DNA of 64,000 nt from Desulfatiglans anilini DSM 4660 (GCF_000422285.1 NZ_AULM01000016.1:17395-81394), one strand, 5' to 3'; numbered from the stretch's first letter, positions 43,501 to 51,262 are shown. Notes: generated from the letters alone by a model not told the origin. Program-made: numbers and translations.

Positions 43501-44159
43501 GCGCCCGCCCGTTCGGCGAGATGAAGGTAGTTCTTGTCGAGGGTGTTCTTGCCTCCCACCGGGCACCCGATCATGCACGCGCCGCAGTGGGTGCAGCCGG
43601 TGCGCGGCGGCCCTTCGCCGCCGAAATAGGGGTCCGGCACGGTTTTCCCGGGCGGCCCGAAAAAGACCCCCACGTCGTTGACGTGAAAGGTGTCCTCGCC
43701 GCGGAGTTCCCGGCCCACTTCGGCGAGCAGCCTGTCTGCCTGCCCCACCTGAGGGCATCTCACGGCCCCGAGCATGGCGCGCGCTTTGGCGTAATACGGG
43801 GCCAGTTTCGCTCTCCAGTCTCCGGGCCCCCACTCGGGCTTTCGGAAGACCTCGTCGGGAGGGACGAGGAGGTTGTTGGCATAGACCAGGCTGCCGCCCC
43901 CGACACCGGTTCCGCTGAGGATGAAGACGTTTCTGAGCAGGGTGAGCACCTGGATGCCGTAAAGGCCGAGGCGCGGGAGCCACAGGTACTTGCGGAGATT
44001 CCAGTTGGTTTGCGGAAAGTCTTCGGTCCGGTAGCGCCTGCCCTTTTCGAGGACGGCCACCCGGTAGCCCTTCTGCGCGAGCCGGAGGGCCGAAACCGAG
44101 CCCCCGAATCCCGAACCGATCACCACGTAGTCGTATTCAGAGACAGGATCCTGCCGCAT
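40554..44159 (-). CDS. GMC-family FAD oxidoreductase fused to aldehyde:ferredoxin oxidoreductase
   Basis: A 1201-residue protein made of two complete enzymes. Residues 1-530 are a GMC/cholesterol-oxidase-like flavoenzyme: FAD-binding YDYVVIGSGFGGSVSALRLA at 9-28, SGTGVGGGSLVYANNLL near 82, a cysteine cluster C189/C192/C195/C199 (TGCTHCGACMIGCPVGG) and the C-terminal VADGSVVPANLGVNPSLTI motif. A Pro/Arg-rich linker (530-551) leads to a tungsten/molybdopterin AOR domain, 552-1201: YTGRVLVVDLSRRSTEVYEP, cluster cysteines C869/C872/C876 (CDACPLGCGG) and the last ligand in NGAGLCLFGAL. Both halves keep their key residues. A single chain could oxidise an alcohol to an aldehyde and then to the acid, feeding ferredoxin (inference). 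No frame disruption is seen at the junction. Confidence 0.9.
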   Translation of the reverse strand: MRQDPVSEYDYVVIGSGFGGSVSALRLAQKGYRVAVLEKGRRYRTEDFPQTNWNLRKYLWLPRLGLYGIQVLTLLRNVFILSGTGVGGGSLVYANNLLVPPDEVFRKPEWGPGDWRAKLAPYYAKARAMLGAVRCPQVGQADRLLAEVGRELRGEDTFHVNDVGVFFGPPGKTVPDPYFGGEGPPRTGCTHCGACMIGCPVGGKNTLDKNYLHLAERAGARIFPETEATAIRPRAGGGYTVFTRQPTGLRHPRRTFTARGVVLSGGVLGTVKLLQKCRDAGFLPGLSPRLGEGVRTNSEALLGVKANDPGADYSDQIAITSGIYPDPATHIEVVRYNRGSDAMALLTTLLTDGGGRMPRALRFLGIALRRPGAFLRSLWPFGWAARTSILLVMQTDENQIRLDFKPRWWRLGLKSLNSSLAPGARKVPSYIPIANEVARRMAEKIGGEPVSVWTEVLLDVSTTAHILGGCVMGAGAEKGVVDHAGRVHGYPGLWVADGSVVPANLGVNPSLTITALAEYFMDQVPEKEKPSVAPGPPDGRATGTRRRPAGGYTGRVLVVDLSRRSTEVYEPADEDYRRYLSGYGLGAAFIMERQRPGVAPFSNGSYLGFCSGLLGGTGALFGGRLMVVGKSPLTGGWGDANVGGSLSRALKRCGYDAVFFTGRADPPAWVHLTDKGVEIRDASELWGKDSVATEHFIRERLEAPRARVACIGPAGERLSLMAGIATDGGRLAARSGLGALMGWKRLKALSFDGRKRVSVARPAEIKRINQRFLKRFRKSGLQDRLLLRLTNPFSRFLALTGLPAPANPALLRELLRRYGTSGFTLYSTMIGDMPIRNWSGVGHLDYGFSRSAKLSDESVLRHQVRRYACDACPLGCGGTIRIEAGRYAGETGHKPEYETLAAFGGLLLQDDLAAIIDMNEACNRAGIDTISAGAAIAFAVECFEAGLIDENTTGGLRLGWGRTREISTLLRQIIEREGFGDILADGVKQAALRLGKGTESLAVHAGGQELPMHDSRLDPGYAIAYQCEPTPGRHTISSYLYADLFGVDRRFPHARRRIRTARTRTARRVERYRAGSIYMQLINGAGLCLFGALTSPLPVVDYLNAATGWDLPADAYFDTGERILSLRKAFNAREGIKPEDQRLNPRALGHPPLQRGPLKGRRLDMDRLERCFYETMGWDLETGGPTRETAVRLGLEKICGV

Positions 44160-44870
44160 GATACGGATTCCTTTTGAGAAAGACCCGGTGAGCCGGGTGC
44201 GGGTGGACCGGTAACCCGCCCTGCAGGTCGGACCGGCTGCAATTGGAAAGCCGCTCTACATAGATTTCGTCGATTGAATGATGAATTCCAGCTCCTTCCC
44301 GGTTGCCGGATGAACCAACAAACAACAGTGGCCATTCATGGGTCCGGCCATAGCCTCCATCATCCGATTCGATCGCTTTTTCGTCGTTTTTTTCGACCAC
44401 CGCAGCTTTGCACGATCTAAAAACGGGGGGGCGGCCTTATTTCGTTTTCCTGAAACGATGTTTTCGAATCCGGGCATAAACCCGCTTTTCCGATTTTGTT
44501 TCTCCTTGGATCATTATGAAACGGGCGGGTGCGTGGTGTAAGATGCACGCCGGTAAAAAATCCTGAAACGGAGGACAGCTTCAAAAATTAGCTTATATCG
44601 GGGTAGATTACCACATGAATCCTCTTTTGATCGCCCTGGTGGTCTAGGGCGAGGGGCCAATCCAGCCTTGATTCCTCGTAAGGCTTGCAACCGGCGATAA
44701 TTATTACCGGATATGGCGGTAACCGGAAATTCTAACGGCCGGGAGGTCGATTTCATCGCCCCGATGCGCGGCAGACCGCGGATGCTGGTCCACGTGTGCG
44801 AGTCTCTGGCGGAGCCGCAGACGCTCCGGGGATCATCGTCCGCCCTCGGCCCGGCCGCAGACGATCCAGA
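44160..44870. other. Gene-free region
   Basis: About 710 bp with scattered stop codons in all frames and lower GC content than its neighbours. A TTCGAATCC sequence near 44464 looks like a tRNA T-loop, but the rest of a tRNA fold is absent. No repeat of the R1-R4 families was recognised. Confidence 0.5.
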
Positions 44871-45647
44871 TCAGGCTTTTCTGTGCATGGCTCCTGCATC
44901 ACAAGGCTTTTGCATCAAGGCGACGTCTTTTACCGGGATTTCACAGCGCCACCGGTGCTGACGAGCGATGTAACGCAGCGTGGCCTCACTGAAAAAAACC
45001 ACATGGGTCTGTTCCCGGCGGTAATGCCAAGCCGCGAAACGCTCATCGTCCGTCTGGAAGCAGGTCATCAGGGCCAACCACCCGCCGGGTCGCAACATCC
45101 GGTCCAGCCGGGCGAATTCCTCGGCCGGCCGATGAAAGTGCTCGATGACCTCTGCACAGACGATGAAATCATAGAGATCTTCGAGCGCTTCTGAATCGGG
45201 GAAAAAAAGCGGGTCGAACAATCGCACATGGTGCCCCGCCTCACTCAATATGCATGCAAGCGCCGGTCCCGGACCGCATCCATAGTCCAACCCTTTCGCC
45301 TGTAGAGGCAACCGTTGCAGCAGCGGATCTGCAAGCTTCGACAGGAATCGGCGGTAGCCGTCATCATCCGGATCATTTCGGTGCAGGCGGTACTGCGCGG
45401 ACTCCTCTTCGCTCGACAACCTTTGGGCCGGATTCAGAAACGTTGCACCGCAAGTGCCGCAGCGCTCGTATCGGGCACCGTCCACCCGGGCAAAAAAATG
45501 GGCCGAGAACGTGCCGCACACGATGCATTGCCGGTCATCCCGGGCGGCATCGCGAGAGGTGTCGTTTTTCACGAACTGATTTTTCCGGTTGTATGCGGAA
45601 ATGGAGCCCCTCCTTTGGCAAAAGGCGCTTCCCCCTTGCCTGTTCAT
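44871..45647 (-). CDS. Zinc-ribbon class I SAM methyltransferase (complete copy)
   Basis: A 258-residue methyltransferase. Residues 40-75 form a zinc ribbon (CIVCGTFSAHFFARVDGARY then CGTCGATFLNP). After a helical linker comes a SAM fold with motif I LDYGCGPGPALACILSEAG near 118, FDPLFFPDSEALEDLYDFIV, then CAEVIEHFHRPAEEFARLDR and LRPGGWLALMTC. The family is widespread and the substrate is not established. A truncated near-identical copy lies at 50281-50644, showing a recent duplication of at least 390 bp that includes the upstream region. A remnant of the helicase gene at 51886 begins immediately upstream in the opposite direction, so this is the surviving half of a duplicated locus. Confidence 0.85.
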   Translation of the reverse strand: MNRQGGSAFCQRRGSISAYNRKNQFVKNDTSRDAARDDRQCIVCGTFSAHFFARVDGARYERCGTCGATFLNPAQRLSSEEESAQYRLHRNDPDDDGYRRFLSKLADPLLQRLPLQAKGLDYGCGPGPALACILSEAGHHVRLFDPLFFPDSEALEDLYDFIVCAEVIEHFHRPAEEFARLDRMLRPGGWLALMTCFQTDDERFAAWHYRREQTHVVFFSEATLRYIARQHRWRCEIPVKDVALMQKPCDAGAMHRKA

Positions 45648-45670
45648 TTCTCTGTTCCTATCAGCGCACC

Positions 45671-45943
45671 CTTGGCGATGTCGAATTCAGACCGGTCCTC
45701 GGCCGGAAGATCCTCGAGGAGGCCCACGAGTTGTTCTCCGCCCGGGGATCAAAGGATTCACACGGCGTTCTGACGGGATCCGCCGACCTGCTCGAGGCCA
45801 TGCTGACTGCTCTCCGCGAAAAAGGTCTTACCCTCCAGCGCTTTCGTTCTTCTCAATCGAAAGGGGGCAGCACTGAAGGCGAGAGGATTTTTACGATCAA
45901 ATACGAAAAAGATGCCCTGCTTCTAATCATAAAAGCTGAGTGA
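45671..45943 (+). pseudogene. Internally deleted remnant of the MazG-PLD-helicase gene
   Basis: In one frame it matches the start of the 51886 gene (LGDVEFRPVLGRKILEEAHE, then ALREKGLTLQ; residues about 36-90 of that protein). It then jumps directly to its last 27 residues (SQSKGGSTEGERIFTIKYEK and on to LIIKAE). About 950 residues are missing, yet the frame is kept. The left border is CTTGGCGATG (45671-45680). CTTGGC also ends the region shared with the truncated methyltransferase copy at 50281, so a recombination at this 6 bp microhomology is likely. The product, if made, would lack PLD and helicase activity. Confidence 0.8.
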
Positions 45944-45972
45944 TTTTTAATGTGTTTACTATATGAAAAAAC

Positions 45973-46015
45973 TTGCCTTTCGGGGTGGATTTTTTTAGAC
46001 TAGTCTCAGACTGGT
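45973..46015 (+). promoter_or_regulatory. Promoter/operator of the Phd-VapC pair
   Basis: TTGCCT (45973-45978), 17 bp spacer, TAGACT (45996-46001). The -10 box lies in the perfect palindrome AGACTAGTCT (45997-46006), followed by another half-site AGACTGGT. This arrangement fits autorepression by the antitoxin encoded 20 bp downstream. Confidence 0.65.
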
Positions 46016-46034
46016 TTGTTTGTGGAGGGAGCTT

Positions 46035-46274
46035 ATGGAGACAATCGGGGCCTACGAGGCAAAAACACATCTCCCCCAACTTCTGGAGCGTGTCGCCAAG
46101 GGTGAGAGAATAACGATCACGAAGCACGGCGTGCCTGTCGCGACCCTGCAACCCGCGGATTCCTCGAAAAGGACGCCCGTGCGGGACGTCATCGATCAAT
46201 TGAAACAGTTTCGAAGCGCCCACCGCCTTGACGGACTTTCGGTTCGCGACATGATCGCGGAGGGAAGGCGCTAA
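46035..46274 (+). CDS. Phd/YefM-type antitoxin
   Basis: A 79-residue antitoxin with the Phd N-terminal DNA-binding fold (IGAYEAKTHLPQLLERVAKG, ITITKHGVPVATLQPA) and a C-terminal tail (LDGLSVRDMIAEGRR) that would wrap the toxin. A TGGAGGGA site precedes the ATG. The gene overlaps the toxin gene by one base (TAATG), ensuring coupled synthesis. Phd-type antitoxins bind and inhibit PIN toxins and repress their own promoter, matching the palindrome just upstream. Confidence 0.92.
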   Translation: METIGAYEAKTHLPQLLERVAKGERITITKHGVPVATLQPADSSKRTPVRDVIDQLKQFRSAHRLDGLSVRDMIAEGRR

Positions 46275-46705
46275 TGTCCGCGCGTTTCGTGGTCGACAAC
46301 TCCGTCGTCATGTCGTGGTGCTTCGAGGATGAGGGAAACGGCTACGCGGAGGCCGTCCTCGAAAGCCTCGAATCCGCGGAGGCCTTGGTGCCTGCCATCT
46401 GGCCCCTTGAAGTGGGCAATGTGCTGCTTGCGGCTGAAAGGAAAAAACGACTCAGTCACGCTGCGGTCGTGCGCTTTCTCGCCCTTTTGGGCGGCTTGCC
46501 CATTACGGTTGAACAGGAAACCCCGGAGCGGATGCTCAAAGAGATCGTCTCACTCGCTCGGGAACACGGGCTTTCCACCTATGACGCATCCTATCTGGAC
46601 CTCGCCATGCGCTTCGATCTTCCCCTCGCCACAAAGGATCCAGCCCTCGCAAAGGCTGCCGAAAAATGCAAAGTCCCGGCCTTCGAGCCGGCCCGCGCCC
46701 GCTGA
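46274..46705 (+). CDS. vapC: PIN-domain toxin, VapC type
   Basis: A 143-residue PIN-domain ribonuclease. Acidic residues expected for Mg2+ binding are Asp8 in FVVDNSVVMSWCF, Glu in WPLEVGNVLL near residue 50, Asp in STYDASYLDLAMRF near 99, and Asp in LPLATKDPALAKAAEK near 118. VapC toxins cut tRNA or rRNA at specific sites when antitoxin levels fall. The start overlaps the antitoxin stop. The pair lies at the left border of the island of toxin-antitoxin genes and directly follows the helicase remnant. Confidence 0.93.
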   Translation: MSARFVVDNSVVMSWCFEDEGNGYAEAVLESLESAEALVPAIWPLEVGNVLLAAERKKRLSHAAVVRFLALLGGLPITVEQETPERMLKEIVSLAREHGLSTYDASYLDLAMRFDLPLATKDPALAKAAEKCKVPAFEPARAR

Positions 46706-46845
46706 CATCACAGAACCGAGCGGATAGACTTTGGGTGGGTCTCGATGACTCGCCCGCTCCAGTTGTCCAAGCTGGGATGAAATCGGAGGACCAGGCCGAA
46801 CGGACAAAACCCCGTTGGGTGATCCCCAAGGGGGCGTGCGTTAAA

Positions 46846-46985
46846 TAAAAACCGCTGAAATCAGCCGATGTATTTTCGGTTCCCTGTATGCAATATTCTT
46901 ATAAGCGTTCACTTTCTTCCAGAGCTGACCGAAGCCCTTGAATATCAGTGGGTTATCAAAGATCAGGCCGATTCCGATGAAACAG
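46846..46985 (+). repeat. Repeat R3, copy 1 (with flanking gene-free sequence)
   Basis: Shares CGTTCnnTTTCTnCCnGAG and the block GGGTTATCAAAGATCAGGCC with the copy at 62647-62785, preceded in both by AAATAAAACCG. No open frame is conserved. The surrounding 46706-47038 holds nothing else recognisable. Confidence 0.7.
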
Positions 46986-47038
46986 GATAGGCTGCTTGAC
47001 GATTATCTTCTTTTGGGCAGGCTGCTTGCCGCACCTCC

Positions 47039-47546
47039 TCACTCGTTTTCACGATCCTCCCAGGCTGTTTTTGCCTTCACGTCATCGATGACAAAGCGCA
47101 CGCCCAGGTTGTCGGACGGGTTCAGCCAGAGCATCTTTTGCAATAGGCGCTCCGCCTCTTCAAAACGCCCAAGACGCCAGAGGCACAATCCATAGCCGTG
47201 CATGCAGCGTAGAAACGGACGGTTGCCGGTAGGCGGCGATATAGCGTGCACCTGCCGAGGCTTGCGGCAACACGACATCGGGGGCCGCAACCACATATTC
47301 GGACCCGTCCTCGCGACGGCATCTTGCTGTCAAACCGCGCCGTTCATTGCCATCGTAGTCCACCGCCATCAGCGAAACCGGTTCACCGATGACGAACCCG
47401 TCGGCCGGCAGTGGGACCTCATCCTCGAAGGCTTGCCGGAAAGCCCAGAGCTGCTCATCATCACCGTAGGCGTCGACCGTGATTTCCTCGATCAACTCAT
47501 CCAGGGCGGGGAGTTCCCGATCGTTTTTAGGGCTTCGCGTGCTCAT
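47039..47546 (-). pseudogene. Frameshifted gene for a TPR-like acidic protein
   Basis: Starts at ATG 47546 (MSTRSPKNDRELPALDELIE). It encodes an acidic N-terminal part with EEITVDAYGDDEQLWAFRQA and VSLMAVDYDGNERRGLTARC to ARYIAAYRQ. After about 47235 that frame loses sense and ends at 47160. The next frame carries the evident continuation, HGYGLCLWRLGRFEEAERLL, QKMLWLNPSDNLGVRFVIDD and the end WEDRENE at 47039, a TPR-like helix pair. A small deletion or frameshift near 47220-47240 therefore broke the gene. It lies 3 nt downstream of the gene at 47550. I do not recognise its function. Confidence 0.65.
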
Positions 47547-47549
47547 TTT

Positions 47550-48029
47550 TTATCGATCCTCCCAGATTCCGGCCTCTACCAGGCGTTGAATCAACGCCTT
47601 GCGCCGCAGGTGCTTTGCCATGAATTTCTTCAATTCCTGTTGAAATCGCTTCTTGGTCGAATAAAGCGTGTAGGCTTCGGAAATGTCGACAAGCGCACGG
47701 CAGGCCTCGTCATACCCGAGCCCGGATCCGCGCTCGACGGGTTCCCGAACCGATGCCCATGCCTTGGGAAAATCGTTGGACAATCTCCTCAGATACGCAT
47801 CCCGCTCCTTTCGGCGCTTGAGTTCCCGCTGCCTGCGGTCGTGTTCTTGTCTTTCGAGCCTTATTTGGCGGGCCATTTCGGCATTCTGCCGCAGCTCTCC
47901 CACAGTACGCCGAGATGCGCCGGTCTCGGCTGCCTGAAGGCCTCGCCGCCAGGACGCGAACCGGTTCTTGAGCGACCGTTCGGCCTGCTGCCCTTCGCCC
48001 TCCAGCAGCTGCTTCAGGATCGAATTCAC
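47550..48029 (-). CDS. Unknown protein resembling the C-terminus of SWIM zinc-finger proteins
   Basis: A 159-residue, highly basic and helical protein (ARQIRLERQEHDRRQRELKR, likely coiled coil). Its last 70 residues, FPKAWASVREPVERGSGLGY then DEACRALVDISEAY and KHLRRKALIQRLVEAGI, resemble the C-terminal helical repeat region of bacterial SWIM zinc-finger proteins. The zinc-finger part itself is absent, so this may be the surviving 3' end of a longer gene cut by the R2 repeat upstream. The start GTG at 48029 has only a weak GGGAAAAG site. It is followed within a few bases by the broken TPR-like gene. Function is not established. Confidence 0.45.
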   Translation of the reverse strand: MNSILKQLLEGEGQQAERSLKNRFASWRRGLQAAETGASRRTVGELRQNAEMARQIRLERQEHDRRQRELKRRKERDAYLRRLSNDFPKAWASVREPVERGSGLGYDEACRALVDISEAYTLYSTKKRFQQELKKFMAKHLRRKALIQRLVEAGIWEDR

Positions 48030-48043
48030 CTTTTCCCGCGGAG

Positions 48044-48220
48044 GTGTCTGAGCGCTTGCCCCGGATGCGGGGCTTTCGGGTATCCTGTCGGCTCGTGTTT
48101 CCAGCGGATTCCTTTTGGTGTTTTTGCCCTTGTGGGCGCGTTTGCGCCGTGTGGCGGGGAAAGCCCGCCCCTGGGATTATCTACTGGAGGCGGGGAAGGA
48201 ACGTCGGTGGGCGGGACAAG
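48044..48220 (+). repeat. Dispersed repeat R2, long copy upstream of the Fic gene
   Basis: The left half (GAGCGCTTGCCCCGG...TTTCGGGTATCCTGTCGG) matches 56808-56855. The right half (CCCTTGTGGGCGCG...CGCCCCTGGGATTATCTACT...GGAACGTCGG) matches 59160-59255 and 40105-40160. The remaining 48220-48414 is AT-rich with no recognised gene. Confidence 0.75.
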
Positions 48221-48356
48221 AGCTGATATGAAGAATTTGAGCGGGGTACCTGTAATGATTTTTCTTGCCGAAAGCCGATTTATAACTCTTTATTCCGACA
48301 AGTAACTTTTTTTCCTGTTTGTTCGAATGGATGCCGCTCCTTTCGAAAAATGAATT

Positions 48357-48392
48357 GGCTACTGGAATTGAAATAGGCCATTATTAAGCTAT
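48357..48392 (+). repeat. Upstream flank repeat of the Fic gene
   Basis: GGCTACTG followed by AATAGGCCATTATTAAGCTA. An imperfect copy lies just after the gene at 49477-49514. Each contains a TAG(C/G)...GCTA inverted pair and could be an operator. Confidence 0.5.
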
Positions 48393-48414
48393 CATTAGAT
48401 GGAGGTAATCGACA

Positions 48415-49458
48415 TTGTTGTCTTTAGACCAAAAAAAGTTGGCTGACATTTCGATCCCAGTGGGTACGGGTTGGCTTCTCGGCGCATGTATGGAAGCCCG
48501 CGGCAAGCAAGACCTATGGATTAGGCAGAAACCGGAAGTTCTCGATGTTCTGAGGGAACAGGCGATTATCCAGAGTGTGGAATCATCGAATCGGATAGAA
48601 GGCGTGACCATAGCGGCCGACCGTCTCCGTCCGGTGGTTTTGGGAAAGTCCAAGCCCAGGGACCGCTCTGAAGAAGAACTCGCGGGATACCGACAGGCTT
48701 TGGACTGGATTTATTCGCGAAAGCGCCAAGTGTCCATCATACCGAAGGCCATCCAGCGGCTTCACGCGTTCGCTCAAAGTGGTTTTTCGGGCGATGCAGG
48801 CGAATGGAAAAAACGGGATAACGAAATCATCGAGATTCTGCCTAACGGCGAGAGGAAAATCAGGTTTGTTCCCACTTCCGCCGAAGACACACCGAAAATT
48901 ATGGATACCCTTTGCCGAAATTATAGAGAAGCTTGTGACGGTGAACAACTTCCATCGCTTTTAGTCGTCGCCAATTTCGTGTTCGACCTTCTGTGCATCC
49001 ATCCATTCCGGGACGGAAATGGACGTGTTTCACGACTGGTGACAACACTCTTGCTTCAGTCACATGGTTTCCAGGTTGCACGGTACGTCAGCTTGGAACG
49101 TCTGGTCGAGCAGAGCAAGGAAGATTATTATGGCGTCCTGGCCGAATGCTCACAAGGATGGCATGAAGGCAAGAACGAACTTCTGCCTTGGTGGAACCAT
49201 TTTCTGAGCATGTTGCGCCTTGCTTACAAGGAGTTCGAACGACAGGTGGAGTCGACGGAGGCCCGTCCCGCCAAAAGCGACCTGGTAAAACAGACCGTTC
49301 TCGCTCAAGTGGAGCAGTTCACACTGGGAGACCTGGCAGCCCAACTTCCATCGGCCAGCACGCAACTGATCAAGAAAATCCTCGCTGAGCTGAAAAAACA
49401 AGGCAAGGTTCGGCTTGTCGGCAGGGGGCGGGGCGCTCGCTGGGAGATCATTCTTTAG
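48415..49458 (+). CDS. Fic-domain AMP transferase-type protein with winged helix
   Basis: A 347-residue class II Fic protein. The N-terminal inhibitory helix carries the (S/T)xxxE(G/N) motif in SVESSNRIEG (residues 54-63), which blocks ATP binding until relieved. The Fic active site is HPFRDGNGRVSRL (196-208), with a canonical catalytic His and all phosphate-binding residues. The C-terminal 60 residues form a winged helix (FTLGDLAAQLPSASTQLIKK), common in this group. Fic enzymes AMPylate target proteins such as gyrase or themselves. Translation probably starts at TTG (48415 or 48418), with GGAGGT 8 nt upstream; no ATG is near. The gene stands alone, flanked by related short repeats, in the toxin-rich island. 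Confidence 0.9.
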   Translation: MLSLDQKKLADISIPVGTGWLLGACMEARGKQDLWIRQKPEVLDVLREQAIIQSVESSNRIEGVTIAADRLRPVVLGKSKPRDRSEEELAGYRQALDWIYSRKRQVSIIPKAIQRLHAFAQSGFSGDAGEWKKRDNEIIEILPNGERKIRFVPTSAEDTPKIMDTLCRNYREACDGEQLPSLLVVANFVFDLLCIHPFRDGNGRVSRLVTTLLLQSHGFQVARYVSLERLVEQSKEDYYGVLAECSQGWHEGKNELLPWWNHFLSMLRLAYKEFERQVESTEARPAKSDLVKQTVLAQVEQFTLGDLAAQLPSASTQLIKKILAELKKQGKVRLVGRGRGARWEIIL

Positions 49459-49476
49459 AAGGCAAGATCGGCAAAT

Positions 49477-49514
49477 GGCTACTGACCTGGATAAATAGCT
49501 ATTTTTAGGCTACC
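49477..49514 (+). repeat. Downstream flank repeat of the Fic gene
   Basis: GGCTACTG...AATAGCTATTTTTAGGCTA, an imperfect direct copy of the sequence at 48357-48392. The remaining 49515-49658 is gene-free. Confidence 0.5.
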
Positions 49515-49884
49515 AAGGATCATCGGATCGCGACTGTAGCAGAGCAACCTTGGCGCCGGGGAATTCAGCATGGTCGGTAGGTCCAATCTTTCCGGCTCCG
49601 GATAAACGATGTCACCAAAGCCGATGTCAATCTGCATATCTGTCATCTCTGTCATGCGTCAGCAGTAGTTTTGGTAGGAATCCTCCCATTCTTCCTTCTT
49701 TCTCAGTGTGATGCCTTTAAAATGGCGTAAGGTCATGATCCTGCTCGTCAAAATAGGGGCCGTGGTTTCCTTCACGCTCTCCGGCTGCAGTAGACCATTC
49801 TCCCGCCAATTCAGGCAACCCTCGATCATCCAGCGCAGGATGGCCGGGTATCCAAAAAAAGCGGCTAGAAAGAATCGCCAGTCG

Positions 49885-49975
49885 GGCGGCGAAGAGGCTG
49901 GAAGGGGCCGGACACGTTTGGACAAAGAAAAAGCCCTGAGCTGCTCTTGCTCAAGGGTTCCTCGGTCCTTTTCCA
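49885..49975 (+). repeat. Repeat R4, copy 1
   Basis: GGCTGGAAGGGGCCGGACAC, then GTTTGGACAAAGAAAAAGCC and TGCTCTTGCTCAAGG, nearly identical to 62569-62643. It interrupts the RhuM-like reading frame on the other strand. Confidence 0.75.
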
Positions 49976-49984
49976 ACCCGAACA

Positions 49985-50165
49985 AGCCGCCGAATCCGGG
50001 TTGCATGGCCTTTACGATTTTCATGGCCGCATCATAGGTCAACAGATAGGGTGCCGGACGCGTGACCTCCTCGATGATCAGCGTCCCGTGATCAAACCGA
50101 TCCAGGGTGGTCAAAGCATATGCATAATCGGTGATGATCTGCAAAAGCCCCTTTGAATTTGCTTG
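49985..50165 (-). pseudogene. Fragment of a RhuM/Fic/DOC-type virulence protein
   Basis: The minus-strand frame 50258-49659 contains a short recognisable core, residues 34-100: GLLQIITDYAYALTTLDRFD, LTYDAAMKIVKAMQ and GLFGLEKDRG. These match the linker region between RhuM and Fic/DOC domains in RhuM/Fic/DOC proteins. The N-terminal RhuM part and the C-terminal Fic part are missing. The upstream side joins the truncated methyltransferase copy near 50280, and repeat R4 follows. Another RhuM-like scrap lies at 55104 on the same strand. This is a gene remnant, not expected to be functional. Confidence 0.55.
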
Positions 50166-50280
50166 CGCGAATCTCGTCGTGGAAAAGTTATTGCATGTCA
50201 TAACAAGTGAGATATGGGAGCAACCAAAGATTGCTGATTCCGAGTACCATTCGTGCACTCGGATGCAAACGGGTTGTTAA

Positions 50281-50644
50281 AGTCCAACCCTTTCGCCCGC
50301 AGAGGCAGCCGTTGCAGCAACGGATCTGCAAGCTTCGACAGGAATCGGCGGTAGCCGTCATCAGCCGGATCATTTCGGTGCAGGCGGTACTGCGCGGACT
50401 CCGCTTCGCTCGACAACCTTTGTGCCGGATTCAGAAACGTTGCACCGCAAGTGCCGCAGCGCTCGTATCGAGCCCCGTCCACCCAGGCAAAAAAATGGGC
50501 CGAGAACATGCCGCACACGATGCATTGCCGGTCATCCTGGGCGGCCGCGCAAGAGGTGTCGTTTTGCACGAACTGATTTGTCCGGTTGTATGCGGAAATG
50601 GCGCCCCTCCTTTGGCAAAAGGCGATCCCCCCTTGCCTGTTCAT
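50281..50644 (-). pseudogene. Truncated duplicate of the zinc-ribbon methyltransferase
   Basis: From ATG 50644 the first 121 residues match the complete gene at 45647 almost throughout, including the zinc ribbon (CIVCGMFSAHFFAWVDGARY) and the helical linker ending LQRLPLRAKGLD. Similarity stops at 50281 exactly at the start of SAM motif I, and the frame then reads unrelated codons to 50198. The nucleotide match covers about 390 bp and continues upstream of the start codon to CTTGGC near 50670. Without the SAM-binding core it cannot be an active enzyme. Confidence 0.85.
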
Positions 50645-51262
50645 TTCTCAGTCCCTATCAGTGCACCCTTGGCTCCGCCGTTGAGCGCCCCGTATCTGAC
50701 CGTCCGCATCGCCCCGCCCACCAAGCGCGCAGGCCGAGCCGCCATGACGCGAAAATTCCGCCTTCCACACTGCCGAACTGCCCCTTCCGGCTCCTGCCAC
50801 CAGATCCGGCTCCTCCCCGCCGGCCTCGTCAAGACCTCGCCAATCCCACGCCTCGATTGCCACACCGCCGCCTCGACATGTTTTTGAGGTTGACTCGAGG
50901 GGCAGGATATCATATCGGTTCAGAATATAAACGAATAGAATCGCGGTGCACCTCAGAATTCGATCTCACTCGGTACGGAATCGGGCGCTACAGCAGCGAA
51001 GCGGCAAAAGCATGCACGCTTCCCGAAGACATCTGTTTAAGAGGGCCTTTCCCGAAAAATGGGGTTCTTTAAAAGGGAAAACATCCCCTGAGTTTTGCAT
51101 CGCCTTAGGCTTGCCCCATTCACCCATGAAAAACGAGAGGCCTTTGATCCCCTGTTGGAGCGCTCGTTTCGCTTGCAGCAGCCTGACGGTATAGGATGAT
51201 CACGTTTGCGCAGCAAGCCGAGCGGTTGTGAAAGCAGAAAAGGGGGATGCGCTGAAACACCT
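50645..51262. other. Region between truncated methyltransferase and the helicase locus
   Basis: About 620 bp with no convincing gene on either strand. In the duplicated copy at 45.67 kb this stretch, together with the next methyltransferase gene, is missing because CTTGGC joins directly to the helicase remnant. A promoter for the 51263 gene was not identified. Confidence 0.5.

Noticed and set aside
40710..44177. A 1155-codon open frame on the plus strand antisense to the GMC-AOR gene
   Set aside because: It mirrors the codon structure of the high-GC fusion gene, has low-complexity Gly/Arg/Glu-rich sequence and no family motifs; the minus-strand protein has complete catalytic signatures.
44455..44490. 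Possible tRNA suggested by a TTCGAATCC stretch
   Set aside because: No matching anticodon arm, D arm or acceptor stem could be drawn around it.
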